From Mycteria americana (lineage: Eukaryota > Chordata > Aves > Ciconiiformes > Ciconiidae): a stretch of 64,000 nucleotides of DNA. The position numbers and the translations under genes were made by a program. A model generated the notes under the pieces. The model was not told where the DNA came from. It made no database searches and was given only the letters and a program-made list of their open reading frames with translations. Location: NCBI RefSeq assembly GCF_035582795.1, contig NC_134365.1, positions 76,985,635-77,049,634 on the forward strand. The letters run 5' to 3'. Shown piece after piece: positions 23,211 through 34,921 of this stretch. Within the stretch, counting starts at the first letter, position 1, and every line of letters begins with the position of its first letter.

Positions 23211-26200
23211 GCAGCAATGCTCACGTACTGCACTCAAGGTTAGTGCCACAGTTAATGACATGTAGAAGAAGTTATATTCAAAACCAGCATTTTGCAAGAT
23301 GTTTGTGTCAAAACCATGAAATTAGCTCACATTTCACATAATTTATTTCATAGATAAAAATAACAGAAAAAAGGTTCTTCAGTATTTCCACTGAGGATGC
23401 AGTGTGTTTCTGCGATCTCAGGGAATTATATCTTTGAATAGTTTTTAAATTGAGTTTCAGCATCTTGGTGGAAATACACATCATATTCTAGCTAAGATAT
23501 GCAGTTGTCCACTTCACATTTTAAAATTCATATAAAAGGTTTTGCAAAAGGTGTAAATTGTTGTAGAGTCTTAATGATGTTTATTATCATTACCGCCTCT
23601 CATGATGGCTAAATTTAATCATCAGTTAAAAAACTGCAGTCCTTGGTAGCTGTTCAGGAGGAGTTCTGAACATAATAAGATGTTCATCTTATGAGCTTTA
23701 ATTTTGAAATAGTGGCCTAAAATTGATTATACATGTTTGATTTTGAGCTGGAAATAGTATAGCCAATAATTGGTTTTAAACAAGCGCTTTAAAAATATCT
23801 GCTGTGTATGAAAGGATGCTGTTGGGTTTTTTTTTTTAATGATGTAGCATTTTCCTGCAGAAGGATCCCTGTTTTACTGATACTACTAATGATGTGATAA
23901 TGCTGTGCAGTACTGTCTTGAGAAAGTGTAGGGCTAGTTCTGAACAGGCTGTTTTGTATATGGCACAGTACAGTACCATAAGCACACCAGTGAATCCTAG
24001 AAATGATCTAGTTATGATAGCAAAGCCTGTAGGACTAACCTAATTGGCTTGTCTTCCACCATCTAGCTCCAGATCCAGCTTGGGTATCTCTACAAAGCAC
24101 TACTCAGTATGGTGTAAACATAGCCTAAAAGCTTAATCTTGCAGACATTTTAAGGTAAGTAGCTTTATTCACTTGACTAGCTCTGTTCAGAATTAGCCAC
24201 GTGTTTAAATAAGTATTTGCACTTGGACTGTAGAAGGTAGAATTAAACTCCACAGATTAAATTGCTGCTTTCGTTGGTGGTTAAGTGAAAGCTTGTGGCA
24301 GCACAGTAATTCTGCACTGAAAGTAAAAAAGAGAGAAAATACGAAAAACAGGTGGAGCCACAGACAAAAAAAGAAAAATCACTTTTTAGCAAAGGTTAAC
24401 AGCATCAAAATTATATTGAGATATTTGTAAAATTGTAGCTAAAAATTAATAGAAGTGATCTGCACCTCAATTTTAAACCTGATTAGGTTTTTAGTGCAAC
24501 AATTTCAGTCAAAATATTTCTTAAAGAAATGCACAGGATCATTACCGTTAGCAAAGGTATTAATAGCATTTTCTTGAAAATATACTTCAATAAACACTAA
24601 CAAATCACCGAGTTCTTTCTGCATCAGAGACAACGCTCTGGAGTTCAAGGGGCATTTGCTGAAACTTCAGGACAAATGTTAATGATGGGCTGAGCAGAGC
24701 TTCTACTGTAGTAATAGGAAACTTGGCTGAAGAGCAAAGCCAGGATAAACATGTGAATTCAGCCATCGTTTAGCTTAAGCGAAGCCATACAGAAATAGCT
24801 GCAAACTTTACTAAACAGATGTGACTTCCCTTTTGTAAACTCAGGATACCACTTCCAGATTTTTAACTTTGTCTATCAGTTCTCAATGTTATAGCTATTC
24901 TTATGATTGCTGTGTATTTCTAGCAATTAACTTACTTTCCTAAAGCTTATAAACTGAAATGAAAACATTTTCCAGTCCTGCCTGTTGACACTCGCGCCAC
25001 TGTACAGGAATAAGGGAAAGAATCATGGGGCCAGAAGGAGACTGAGAAAGGGAGCACACTTCTGTTCACAAGAATGAATGAGTCTCTCCTGAAGTGACCA
25101 CATTACTTCTAATCTAGCTCAAGATGAAAACTGATCATTCACTGCTGAAGTTGGTTTTTTTCCAAATAGGTGAGATCTTTACATACACCTGAATTGTAAG
25201 GAAAATTAAGACTAATTATTGGTTGGGATTTGAGTCGCCCAGCTGGCCTCACTAAATCCGTTTCTCTCCTTAAGACTTTCTGTGGAAAAGGAGTGAGTTT
25301 AGTACTCTTACCTGGCTTGTATTTTCAAAGTGTACAATGGAGTGAGGTGCCGTCTCTGGCTGCACTTCCATGAGAAGTGAAGGCCTAACCCTCTCATGCT
25401 TCTTCAAAAATATCTGCTCTTCAGTCACTTGGCGTATACCCATGTTTTCCCATACATAATAAGTCTTGGTGTAAAGACAAGTGCAAATTAAAACAGCGAC
25501 ATGCTCAACAAGACTGACACTTTCATGTTTGAGTGTTATGCGCTACCCCCAATCTCACTGTATGGCGTAACAGAGGTAACTCAGAGCTGTGTCTCACCTC
25601 ATCTGTCTCCTGAAATAAGGAGGATTCAAATAGGTTTTTACCTAGTCTGCATAATGAGAAGCCTGCCGTGAGACTGACTTAATCTACAAAATCTCGTTAT
25701 GTAGGTTTTCATTTGGGGTTATTCATCAGTACTGTGGCAGAATTACATCACTTAAATTAGTTTAATGCTGAGAAGAGGAATTGGATCATTGAATCTGAAA
25801 CCCTGCTAGGATAGCACAGGTATTACTGCTGTTTGCAGCTCGCCAACATCTATTGCTGTGGGTTTGTTACCTGTAGTTGCTTCTTGGCAATGGCTGGGCA
25901 GATGGATGGACTCCAGTACTTTAACATCAGTGTCTACAACTTAATTTGTCCTCATGAGGGCTACTGAGAGTTTTTCCTCAACCGCACAAGGAGCTAGGGC
26001 AGGCTCTTTAGACACACTAAAGCTTGCATTCAAAGATGTGTGTTGATGCAGATGTTTTTGTAAACCCATGAAAGAGAAGGAAATTGAGGGAGCTCTTCAA
26101 TAGCTATTTTTATTCTACCTTACACCACATATACAAGGATACTGAGTTCAACAAGCATGCATTTTAAACAACTAGCCTGGTGCTTGGGATATCCGTGTCT

Positions 26201-29200
26201 AGTTTTGCTGCTTTGCTATAGGCAACCTGTGTGACCTTTGGACTTCACTTAATATCATTGTCTCTGTTCCCCACCTGTGAAAACAAGGCTCAAAGTACTC
26301 CACACTTCAAAGACCTTTTTGTTGAGAATAATTGCTTTACTGTTACAGTAAGAACAATCATAAAGTGCACAAGGCAGAGGAACATGACACATTAGTGATA
26401 CTCTGCTAGTTTTCCTGGGAAAGCAGCACATATGGAGACTTAATAATTGCCAAATGTAATTATTGTCAAGCTAAGGTTGCATTTCTGAACAACGTATAGA
26501 GTAGATAGCTAATGCCATATCACTATAAGGAAATCAGTGTTGTAGCTTGTTTTGTAGCTCAGGAATGGGATGGAAAGTTCTTGCCAATTTGTCCATGAAT
26601 TAGTGTACCATTAGGTTAAAACCAAGACAAGGAATATCAGAGAATGCTGGAGTGGCTGGACTTCAAGACCTTGAGAAGTCTTTTGTCTCCTGCTCTTGGC
26701 TCTCCTTGCCTGATGAGGAATGCTGCAGTCTTAAAGTAATGATTTTGTTGGTAGCTCTTCTTGAAAAGCAGAATAAGCATGATGAACCAAACTTGAGTTG
26801 CATGTGAGAAGCTGCACTTGCAAGCAGCGACACCATTTTTCAGCTTGATTAATTAAAGTTTAATCAATAGCTGGGACACAGCTGTTGACTAGAAAACCAG
26901 CATATGGAGCTGATCTGTGATTGTCTGAAGAAAATAAGAACTTGTGCACACATTAGCCCTACGCTTCTGTTAATGGCAATTGCAGATTGACAGTAAGTCT
27001 GAGTTCTTACTGTGACTTGACTTTTTAAGGTTTTGGAGAAAATGGCATGTGAAGATGAGCTTTGTGCTAAAAGTGAATCCGGTGGTGTGCTGCTATCTAT
27101 AGAATTTCCTGTCTCACAATAGCCCACCCAGCTGCCTTCTCTATAGCTGAATATTCAACCCTAAGTAATGATGCACAGATGACATAATTCTGCAGTGCAG
27201 CACAGTGCCAATGGCAGCTGTAGATTTGCTATCCCTGCATGTTAATACAGACTACAGAGGCTTTAGTGTCTCACTGAAAAAAATTGTATAGCCAAAACAT
27301 GCTGCTTGGGAATTGCAGATTTACCTGCAGGATTGCTGGGTTTGTACTTGTAATTCTTCCCTTAGGTGCTTTTAGCACATGTTCCCTGTAGTGTGCAGAG
27401 TGTAAAGTGATGTTACTCCCTAAGACTGAGAGAGGTTTGAAATCTCTAAGAGAAGGCTATCCATAGAAGTACCTGAATCTACACGCTTCTCCATCAGATG
27501 TGGCTAACCGCTATTTTGCACCTGACCTTGACGATCCATTCTTCATCATCAGATATTACTGCCAAGACAGCTACTTTGAGATACATCTAGGATTAAGGGA
27601 TTCTATAAAAAAAATCCAACCTTTACTTAAATGAGATTCCCAAAGTTAGGACTCGCAGGGCCTTGTTTACCGCCAGTTACTGAGCTGAGCAGTGCTGTTG
27701 CTGAGAGAGTCACCCAGAACATTCCCATCACAGAGACAGCACTCAGGTTAGGCCAGAAAAAGCATTTAGGTTTCTCTGAAATTCTGCAAAATGTTGGTCC
27801 CAATTACTAGAAAGCAGATGGGAACAGAAGATTCACCATCTTGTGTACGTAGCAGAGGCTGGGAATGTGCAAGGAACCCCAGTGGCTCAAGGGGGAATCC
27901 TCCCTGGGCACCACACCTGCTCCCCAGCATGCATAGCCACACAAAATTGCAGCTATGGCACTGTCTTTCTCAGCATCTGGCCTAATGTGTCACCATGGGG
28001 AATTTTTGACTTAACTGACAGATACAGACGGCCACAGAGCCAGGTAGGTCCCCAGTGAGTGCACCACTGCATGTGCAGCAGAACAAGTTATTCCCAACAA
28101 AGTTTGTGCTAGCTTAGGTTCAGAAATGTCCCCTCCAGATCTGCCTGCTCTGGTTGGGTAATGCTTTGCTTTAAACATAATTCTGTGCTGTTTTGACTTT
28201 TCCACCTCCTGCAAGCTACAAAGCTTGTCTAAAAAGCTGGAGGGGCTTTTTTCGTGAAGTGGGAGCATTTAAGCAGATGGGCAGATCTGCTGCAGGGCAC
28301 CAACAAATAAATGATACCAACCCTCACTGAACATAGTGCAGATGCAAATTTCAGCTGTCAAAGAGAGGCACTTGCTCCTCCTGTGCCATCAAGGTATATA
28401 CCTCACAAAGATGGAGGCACAGCTCTGTGGTGTCCTGTGGTTATATTATAGGTCGTGCCTCCAGAAGCTGCTTATGTAGTTTCAAACAGAAGACAAGTAT
28501 CTGCAACAGGTTATGGCAAGGGATGGAGGAGAAAGACAAGGGTAAGACGACTGGAGATTGCTGTTGTGTCTCTTAGCATCTCTTCTTGGTGAGGATTCTC
28601 TTCTGGTTTGTGTTCAAAACGATACCATCCTTGCCTCCTCTGCTGCCGCCGTCCAGCCCAGGCACAGTGAAGGACAGTGGGTTGCATAAGAAGATGTTTC
28701 CCAGGCTACGCCCTCTTGTTCTCGTGCTCCCCATAGCAATAGGCTGTGGCATCTCATTCAGCCATTTTCACCATAATACTTTATTGATGCTGGAAGTTCA
28801 AGTCATTATTTACAGAGATTATTTCCCCCTGTGAAACTCCAAAAGCTATTGGCAGGCCTGCACAATGCTTGGGCTAGCTGCTTCCCCACCGAAAGCAAAT
28901 TCCAGCTTACATCAGTCTTGAGACCTGACACAGGGGAAGGGATGTGAGCTCTAAGCAGAGCGAGAACTCGCTTCCGATGCCCCTTTTTTGGAAATGCTGT
29001 AGCTACATTCGGGTTGGATGAGACAAATTTTTTGTAACTGCCTGAAACTCACTTTGGTTGAAGTCGTTGTGGGCCCACGTCAGTCTCCCAGTTCTCCTTT
29101 GACGTCTGTCTCCCAGTTAATGCAGGAGCAATCAGCTGCATAATTTTTATGAAAAGCAGGAGTTCGGCTTGCTTTAATGTCCTTCTATATGTAAAAAAAG

Positions 29201-29489
29201 ACATATTTAATTTAAAAATACTACCATATACTTAGTGCATCTTTGGTAGCTGACAGCCCAAACTGATTACCATAGCTGACAGGGATCCTGTGGGCTGAAT
29301 GACGATAGAGGACATGAAAGGCCTGTGATTTTTAAGGCTTTTTTTCCATCATACTTTATCATAAGAAATGCAGCACAGTTTCTGTCCTGCGTTACTGAAA
29401 CACTCTTCGTGATCTCCTGTGCTTGGGGGGCTCCTTCATGGTTTGAAAAATTTTGCAGTAACTTTCTCCCAATGAGTTTGTTAACAGGA

Positions 29490-30650
29490 GTTCACGATGA
29501 AATGCCAAACGATGTCCTTCCAGCACACGGGGTGGGGGGGGTACGTGGTGCTGGGCTGGAGGACTGGCGAGCAGAGCTGCTGGCTTCTGCTGCTGATTCC
29601 TAACCCTGGCAAAAGCCTTGCCTAAGTTGCTCGCTTTTGCTCAGCCTTACCGGTAAGGCGGCAGCAAGATCGCCCCAGGGGAAAGGTGGTGCGGCCCAGG
29701 TGATACAACCCCCTCCAGTAGGTACCTGCAGCAGAGCTGAGGTAGACCATGGGTCCCGAAACAGCCGCCCACCAAGACCTCACCCAACCCCGTTCAAAGC
29801 CACCCAGCCAGCGGCTGCCTTGTGTCAGCCTGCCAGTGCCACCCCAGCACCTGGGAGACGGGGGATAGGGGAGCAGGGTGGCCGTGCGTGGCGTGTCCCC
29901 AGACGGCAGCGGGTCCCTGCCGGTGCCCTGCAGGGACAGCAGGCGCTTTGGGGGCAGCTGAAGAAAAGAGGCTGGCCACCGTGGCCGGACCTGGGCCTGG
30001 GCATCTGCAGGGGAGGTGGCAAGGAAGAGCTTGTTAAACCGCCATCATCTGCTGAACCGTGGTGGCTGAGAGGTGCCCTCAAGCCACGCTTTCGCCATGA
30101 GCTTGCTCCGGTGGGTTGGCGGGACCCCCTGCCCCAACCACACACAGCCAAACCTCCTGCCTGGGGGCTACGCCGTGCCCCAGGTGCACCAGCAGGCCTC
30201 ACCCACCCCAACGCCTTCCCCTAGGCCCCACAGCCCAGGGCACCATTTTGGTGCCAGCCTTGGCCGTGCCTCTGCCCAGCCCCATCCCTGCTGTAGCTGA
30301 TCACGGACCCCCCCTCAGGGTAGGGGTGGGTGTTGGGAGCTTTAAGCTACTCCTTAAATTCATTTGCCAGCTCGCTTGAGTGGAAAGTTTTGTTTTGCTT
30401 TGTTTATTTATAAACACGGCAGAGGTTTGTCCGGCATGGCGGTCAGCGAGCCCCACGAGGCTGGACAGGCAGGGAGGTGGCACGGCAGGCCCCGGGCGAA
30501 GCACCGGCACTCCTGAGCCACCGCCGTGCGTTGCTGATGGCGCATTTCAGCAATTTGCTCTCTGCCATTGCGGCTCCAGGGGACGTGACTAACGGTGCCG
30601 TACGCCCCCTTCCCCGTCTCTCCGAGGGGCCACCTGCTGCCGTGGAAAAT
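29490..30650. other. GC-rich block, function unknown
   Basis: Base composition shifts sharply to GC-rich against AT-rich flanks. Overlapping open frames run on both strands (for example 29637-30224 +, 195 codons; 29825-30211 -, 128 codons), rich in Pro, Ala, Gly and Arg, which is what GC-rich non-coding DNA produces. CpG content is moderate, well below the island at 39-40 kb. A donor-like CCG|GTAAGG sits near 29649. It could be a minor promoter or lncRNA start, or just a local GC patch. Confidence 0.5.
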
Positions 30651-30758
30651 ACATTGCTGTGAATGCAGCGCATCATTCAGAAACCTCTTTTAAGAGCGTA
30701 TGTATCGCATATTTATTTCGTATATATAATTTTCCCCTAACAAAGGTACTATTACTTG

Positions 30759-30764
30759 CACGTG
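30759..30764. promoter_or_regulatory. Canonical E-box CACGTG
   Basis: Core of TTGCACGTGTA. It is one of three copies of the same 10-mer in 2 kb. CACGTG is the site bound by CLOCK:BMAL and by MYC/USF-family factors; occupancy is unknown. Confidence 0.35.
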
Positions 30765-31204
30765 TATGGGTCCTGAGACTAAAAATAAGCGTGGGCTGTA
30801 GGAGGTAAGTGAAGAGGAGCCAGCCTGAAGCCAGCCTGGAAACCAGCACACGGCTAATCGAGCTAAGCCTGGACCAAAGGAGGCGAAGAAAAATACGTAC
30901 CCATCTCATGCAGGAATGAGAAAACAGATAATTTACGTGGCAGTGTTTGGTGTTTTACCCCTGCAGTGCCCGTGTGCAGGGGTAGAAGCTCACTGGTTCC
31001 AAGCGGCATGGGTGGGTGCCCTGCACGCTCGGCCTCTGGCTCAGTTCTCAGTGCGCACACACTGTTCAAAAACACTCTCTCCTTCAGCATTTTTAACTAA
31101 CCACACAGACCATTACAAGCATGCTGTCCGTGGAAGAAACAATGCAAAGCTCATCATTGCATATTTTTCATTAAAACGTAACTGATTTAGAAGGATCGTT
31201 TGCA

Positions 31205-31244
31205 GCTGGTGAATTGAAGTGCTTGCTGGTGAATTGAAGTGCTT
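31205..31244. repeat. 20-bp tandem duplication
   Basis: The unit GCTGGTGAATTGAAGTGCTT occurs twice in perfect head-to-tail order, followed by the start of a third copy (GCTG). A young replication-slippage duplication. Confidence 0.95.
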
Positions 31245-31941
31245 GCTGCTGATCAGAGCGTCCCTCAAAATGTAAGCATGTAGAGAGGTGCCGCTTTCAT
31301 TCCTCGCTTTTATTCACAGCTTAGCGAGGAACATAAGCTTTTTGGTGTTTAGTTCCCAGTTAGTTTCTCGGCTTTGAACTTATTGCTATTTCTGTTTCAG
31401 ATTATTCAACTTGTTCAGCTCCAATATTCTTTCTGCACATGTAAAAAAATCACTTTTATCAAAAGCTGGTTCAGTTCAGCCAATTCTTGTTCCAGATGTT
31501 CAGATGGTAATTCCATCAGTTCAGTGACTTTATGTCCTTTAAAACTTTAACAGCAAACGTTTATGGTTTTCACCTTGAATTTCATTTCATTCATTTGAAA
31601 AAATATATATTAAACATATGTTTTAATACCTAGTGTAAGAATTTCACGCTTTATTTTAAATAGCTTACATCTTAAGTAGGCTATTGAATTATTAATGAAT
31701 CCAGCTTAAGTGTTTACTTATGTATATGTAAAAGTATATGAATATACTTTAAAAGAAAACAAGATTTTTAAATATCATGCAGTCTAAAGTCCTGATTTTC
31801 AAAGATTAAGGGAGACATTTATGTTTGCAAAACACTTGCCAAAAGATAATGGTTACTTCTGACTCCTGTTTTATCTTAAATGTGAAAACATCATTCCTCG
31901 GATGCCTAAGATGGATTGAAACGCCTTCTGAATGTTCCTTG

Positions 31942-31947
31942 CACGTG
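31942..31947. promoter_or_regulatory. Canonical E-box CACGTG
   Basis: Core of TTGCACGTGTTTTG, the second copy of the shared 10-mer. Confidence 0.35.
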
Positions 31948-32700
31948 TTTTGTATATGAATTAAAGGCCTCATATCTGAACTTCCTGACATTTTTGTTTG
32001 AATTTTAAGGCGGTTTATGTACAAATATAGCAGTACTGTAGGCAGTTATACAAGAAGCCATCTGAGTAAGGGGAACTGGAGAGTAAGTTATTTGGAAATG
32101 CTTCAAGAGTTCTTTACTGAACCGAGGATTAGAAGAAATAGCCACAGATGTTAAGAAGAAATGACAATAACTTTGATCACTTAAATCTGAAACTTTCTTT
32201 AAGAACCTTTTTAAGAGAAAGTATTTATTTTAGGAACCTGAGACATTTTTATACAAGATGGACATAGCTGTTCTCACTGAAACAGATCTTGGGCTCTCGG
32301 AGGTCTTGATGAAATCTGCAGTGCGTGGCACTCTGTTACCTGAATTAATGGAGAGCTGTCTCTTTAAAGATGTTCTCAGAAGTTTTTGGCACAAAGCCAA
32401 AGCCGCCACAACAGGACCGCTGATGCAGGATCCCAGCCCTCATGCCTGTGCATTAGCAAATTGTGCATTAATGAGCTGATAGGGCTAGTAAAACCATTTT
32501 GCACAATGGCATTTAGCCAACCAGACGTGACAGCCGCAGGTGTTTTCATGAAGCCAAGCTGCCAGAGGAGGTGTGCCTTCCATCTTCAGTAAGATTAGAC
32601 TCAGAGTATAATTAATCTCGTCTGAGACGCATATTGGCTTATCCATCCTTACGCTGGTTTGTTATGCTCCCCTGTTTTCTATGCTTTGCTTTTCCTTTTG

Positions 32701-32706
32701 CACGTG
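32701..32706. promoter_or_regulatory. Canonical E-box CACGTG
   Basis: Core of TTTTGCACGTGTTTAA, the third copy of the shared 10-mer. Confidence 0.35.
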
Positions 32707-33477
32707 TTTAACCTTTTATAATTCACAAGCCTGCTCACTTCTGCAAGCTGTGTTGCATCCAGCCTGTCTGCCTTGTCGCTGTGAAGGAGCTGCGGTGGCA
32801 GCAGGATGCCTAAAATGAATGCAGAAGGTACAGCTCAACAAGACAGAGCGACCCCGCAGTCTGGCAGCACTTCTGTGCTGTTTGCTTGCCACTGCGCATC
32901 CATCCCAGCCTTCACCTCCTTACTTGCACAGCACGGCTTTGAGTAGGCTAAATGGTACTTCAGTAAGATACTCAGATACTTCTGTAATGGGACGAGGGAA
33001 CCGTTTCTCCTGAAATTTCAGATAACTGAAATTCAGTTCATCCTGCACACCTTTTCATAAGAATGCCGAAGTGTGATTTTAATTTTTTCCCATTGTTTGT
33101 CTCATGAATGGTCCTCCAATAGTTTGTTTTAGGTAAATAATGTAAATATTTTTAGTTCTATAGGTTTAGTGAAGTTGTGTTTATAAACTGTTCATATCTG
33201 CCGTACTAACTCAGACAAGACGTACTCCCCACTTAAACAAAATCCCTTTGTCCCTTCTTCTACTTATCCTCAACACAAAAAGACAGGGCTCACAAGTGAT
33301 GTGGAGAATGAAGATAATTTTGATGGTTTTTCTAGCCTAAAAAATAGGTATCTTCCACGAAGAAAGCTTTATTCTCCTCATTCCTAAGGTGTAAACTCTC
33401 TGGAGAGACAGAGAGGGAGACCAAAACCGATAGCAGCTACATTGATGATCACCATCTCCTTGTGCTCCCACTGAGCT

Positions 33478-33531
33478 GTATTTTCCATGTTTCTCTCTTC
33501 TTCTGTATTTTCCATGTTTCTCTCTTCTTTC
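33478..33531. repeat. 27-bp tandem duplication
   Basis: Two head-to-tail copies beginning GTATTTTCCATGTTTCTCTC, differing only at the final base. The pyrimidine-rich run ends in TTTCAG, so it resembles a duplicated splice acceptor, although no exon is evident after it. Confidence 0.93.
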
Positions 33532-34909
33532 TTTCAGAATAAAATAATCCCTGTTTCATGGTTGTCTGTCACTTTGCTTAGAGCATGGCAAGTATCACGT
33601 TGACTGATACGCTAAGACAGCTTGGTCACTATCCTAGTCAGCCCCTAAGATTTTGCTTACCGCCTCTTCTTTCTCTAGAGCAGAAGACTTTAGTACTTTC
33701 GAGTGATTAACTTGCTTGGTGCTTGCCACCTGAAAGCATCCCTTCCTACCCTGCGCACGCCTGGGGTGACTCAGCCTGGGAGCCCGGCCTTGTTTCCCAC
33801 CACAATGAGTCACCAGCCAAACGCATTTCCAAAGAAGTCAGTCCAGGAACAAACAAGGTGCACATATCTCGGGCTCTTGGAAATGGGAAGCAAACACAGT
33901 TCCTGCTCTCATCTAGGCGGGAAGGATACTGTCGCCTTCCCCCATGGCCCTCGTGGCCCTAGTATTTAAGGAATGTCTGAACCGGCATTGTTTTCCTCTC
34001 CTGAAGGCCAGCTAAAGCCTGAGCCTAGAGGCCAGCTGAGTGAGCTAGCTTTGACACTGACTCATTGTGTGATCTGGAGTAAGTCACTGCAGTTATGTCT
34101 ACAGCGCGCCAGGCAGAGATATCTGCGGCTCTGGAAGTGGGGCTGGCAGCACACCACAGCTGTTTTTGCCAGCTGTGCGGCAGAGGGACTGGACAGTGCG
34201 AATGCAACTATTCAGCTACTCTGTATTGTGCAAATGCACCACCTTGCCCAGAGGTTTGCCAGGAGACTCTGTATGGTGTTACACTGCAAGCTGAGATACA
34301 TCCTTCACCTCTTTATCCCTTGTTTTCTTCATTGGCACTGTAGAGAGAGTAACTTCTGTGTGGTAGCATGCAATATTTGAGATTCTTTTAAGAAAGGCAC
34401 TTTATCGCTGTACTGGTGCTTTACTTGCTGGAAAGCCCCCTTCATGCATTTCCCGAGGGAATGGGAACGTGAAAGTCATTATGAAAGGAACGAAAGGGTG
34501 ATAAGACCATGTCTGCTTGTAAACAGTGCCAGGCAAACCCGAGCAATATGAGCTCAGAATTAGTGGGAAATGAATGGCGGGAGTTATCCGAGTGGTTGGG
34601 GCACAGAAGCTTAAGTGTAGGGTGTCATCACTGGCCAGGCGTAGATGAAGGGCGGTGGTGAGGTCAGACATGATTAACAGTGTGAGTTGTACAAGGGATG
34701 AATTTGGCTGCGTCTAGAAGAAGAGTCTCCTTCAGATTAGGCAGATGCTACAAACTGAGTTTCTGGCAGGGTTTTCTGTAGGCACCAGGAGAAATGCTCG
34801 CTGTTTGTTATGTCCTGCTGCAGCCACGATGCCTGCTTTCCTCTGATAACATTTTGCAGTACTTCACAGACTCGGGTATTTGCCTTGCTGGCTGATCATT
34901 GTGCAAGCC

Positions 34910-34921
34910 GTACACGTGTAC
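34910..34921. promoter_or_regulatory. Palindromic E-box GTACACGTGTAC
   Basis: A perfect 12-bp palindrome centred on CACGTG, about 4.5 kb upstream of the CpG island. It is a candidate bHLH site only; there is no evidence of binding. Confidence 0.35.

Larger units (their letters stand above)
20640..29480. other. Intergenic, no gene seen
   Basis: AT-rich, repeat-poor sequence. It holds A runs at 21545-21560 (16 A) and 23194-23210 (17 A). Open frames such as 21301-21708 (+) read through the A run and are not protein-like. I detect no exon, tRNA or transposon. Confidence 0.55.

Noticed and set aside
29637-30224. 195-codon + strand open frame
   Set aside because: An opposing minus-strand frame of 128 codons covers the same bases. 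The composition is Pro/Ala/Gly/Arg-rich without motifs, so I list the region only as a GC-rich block.
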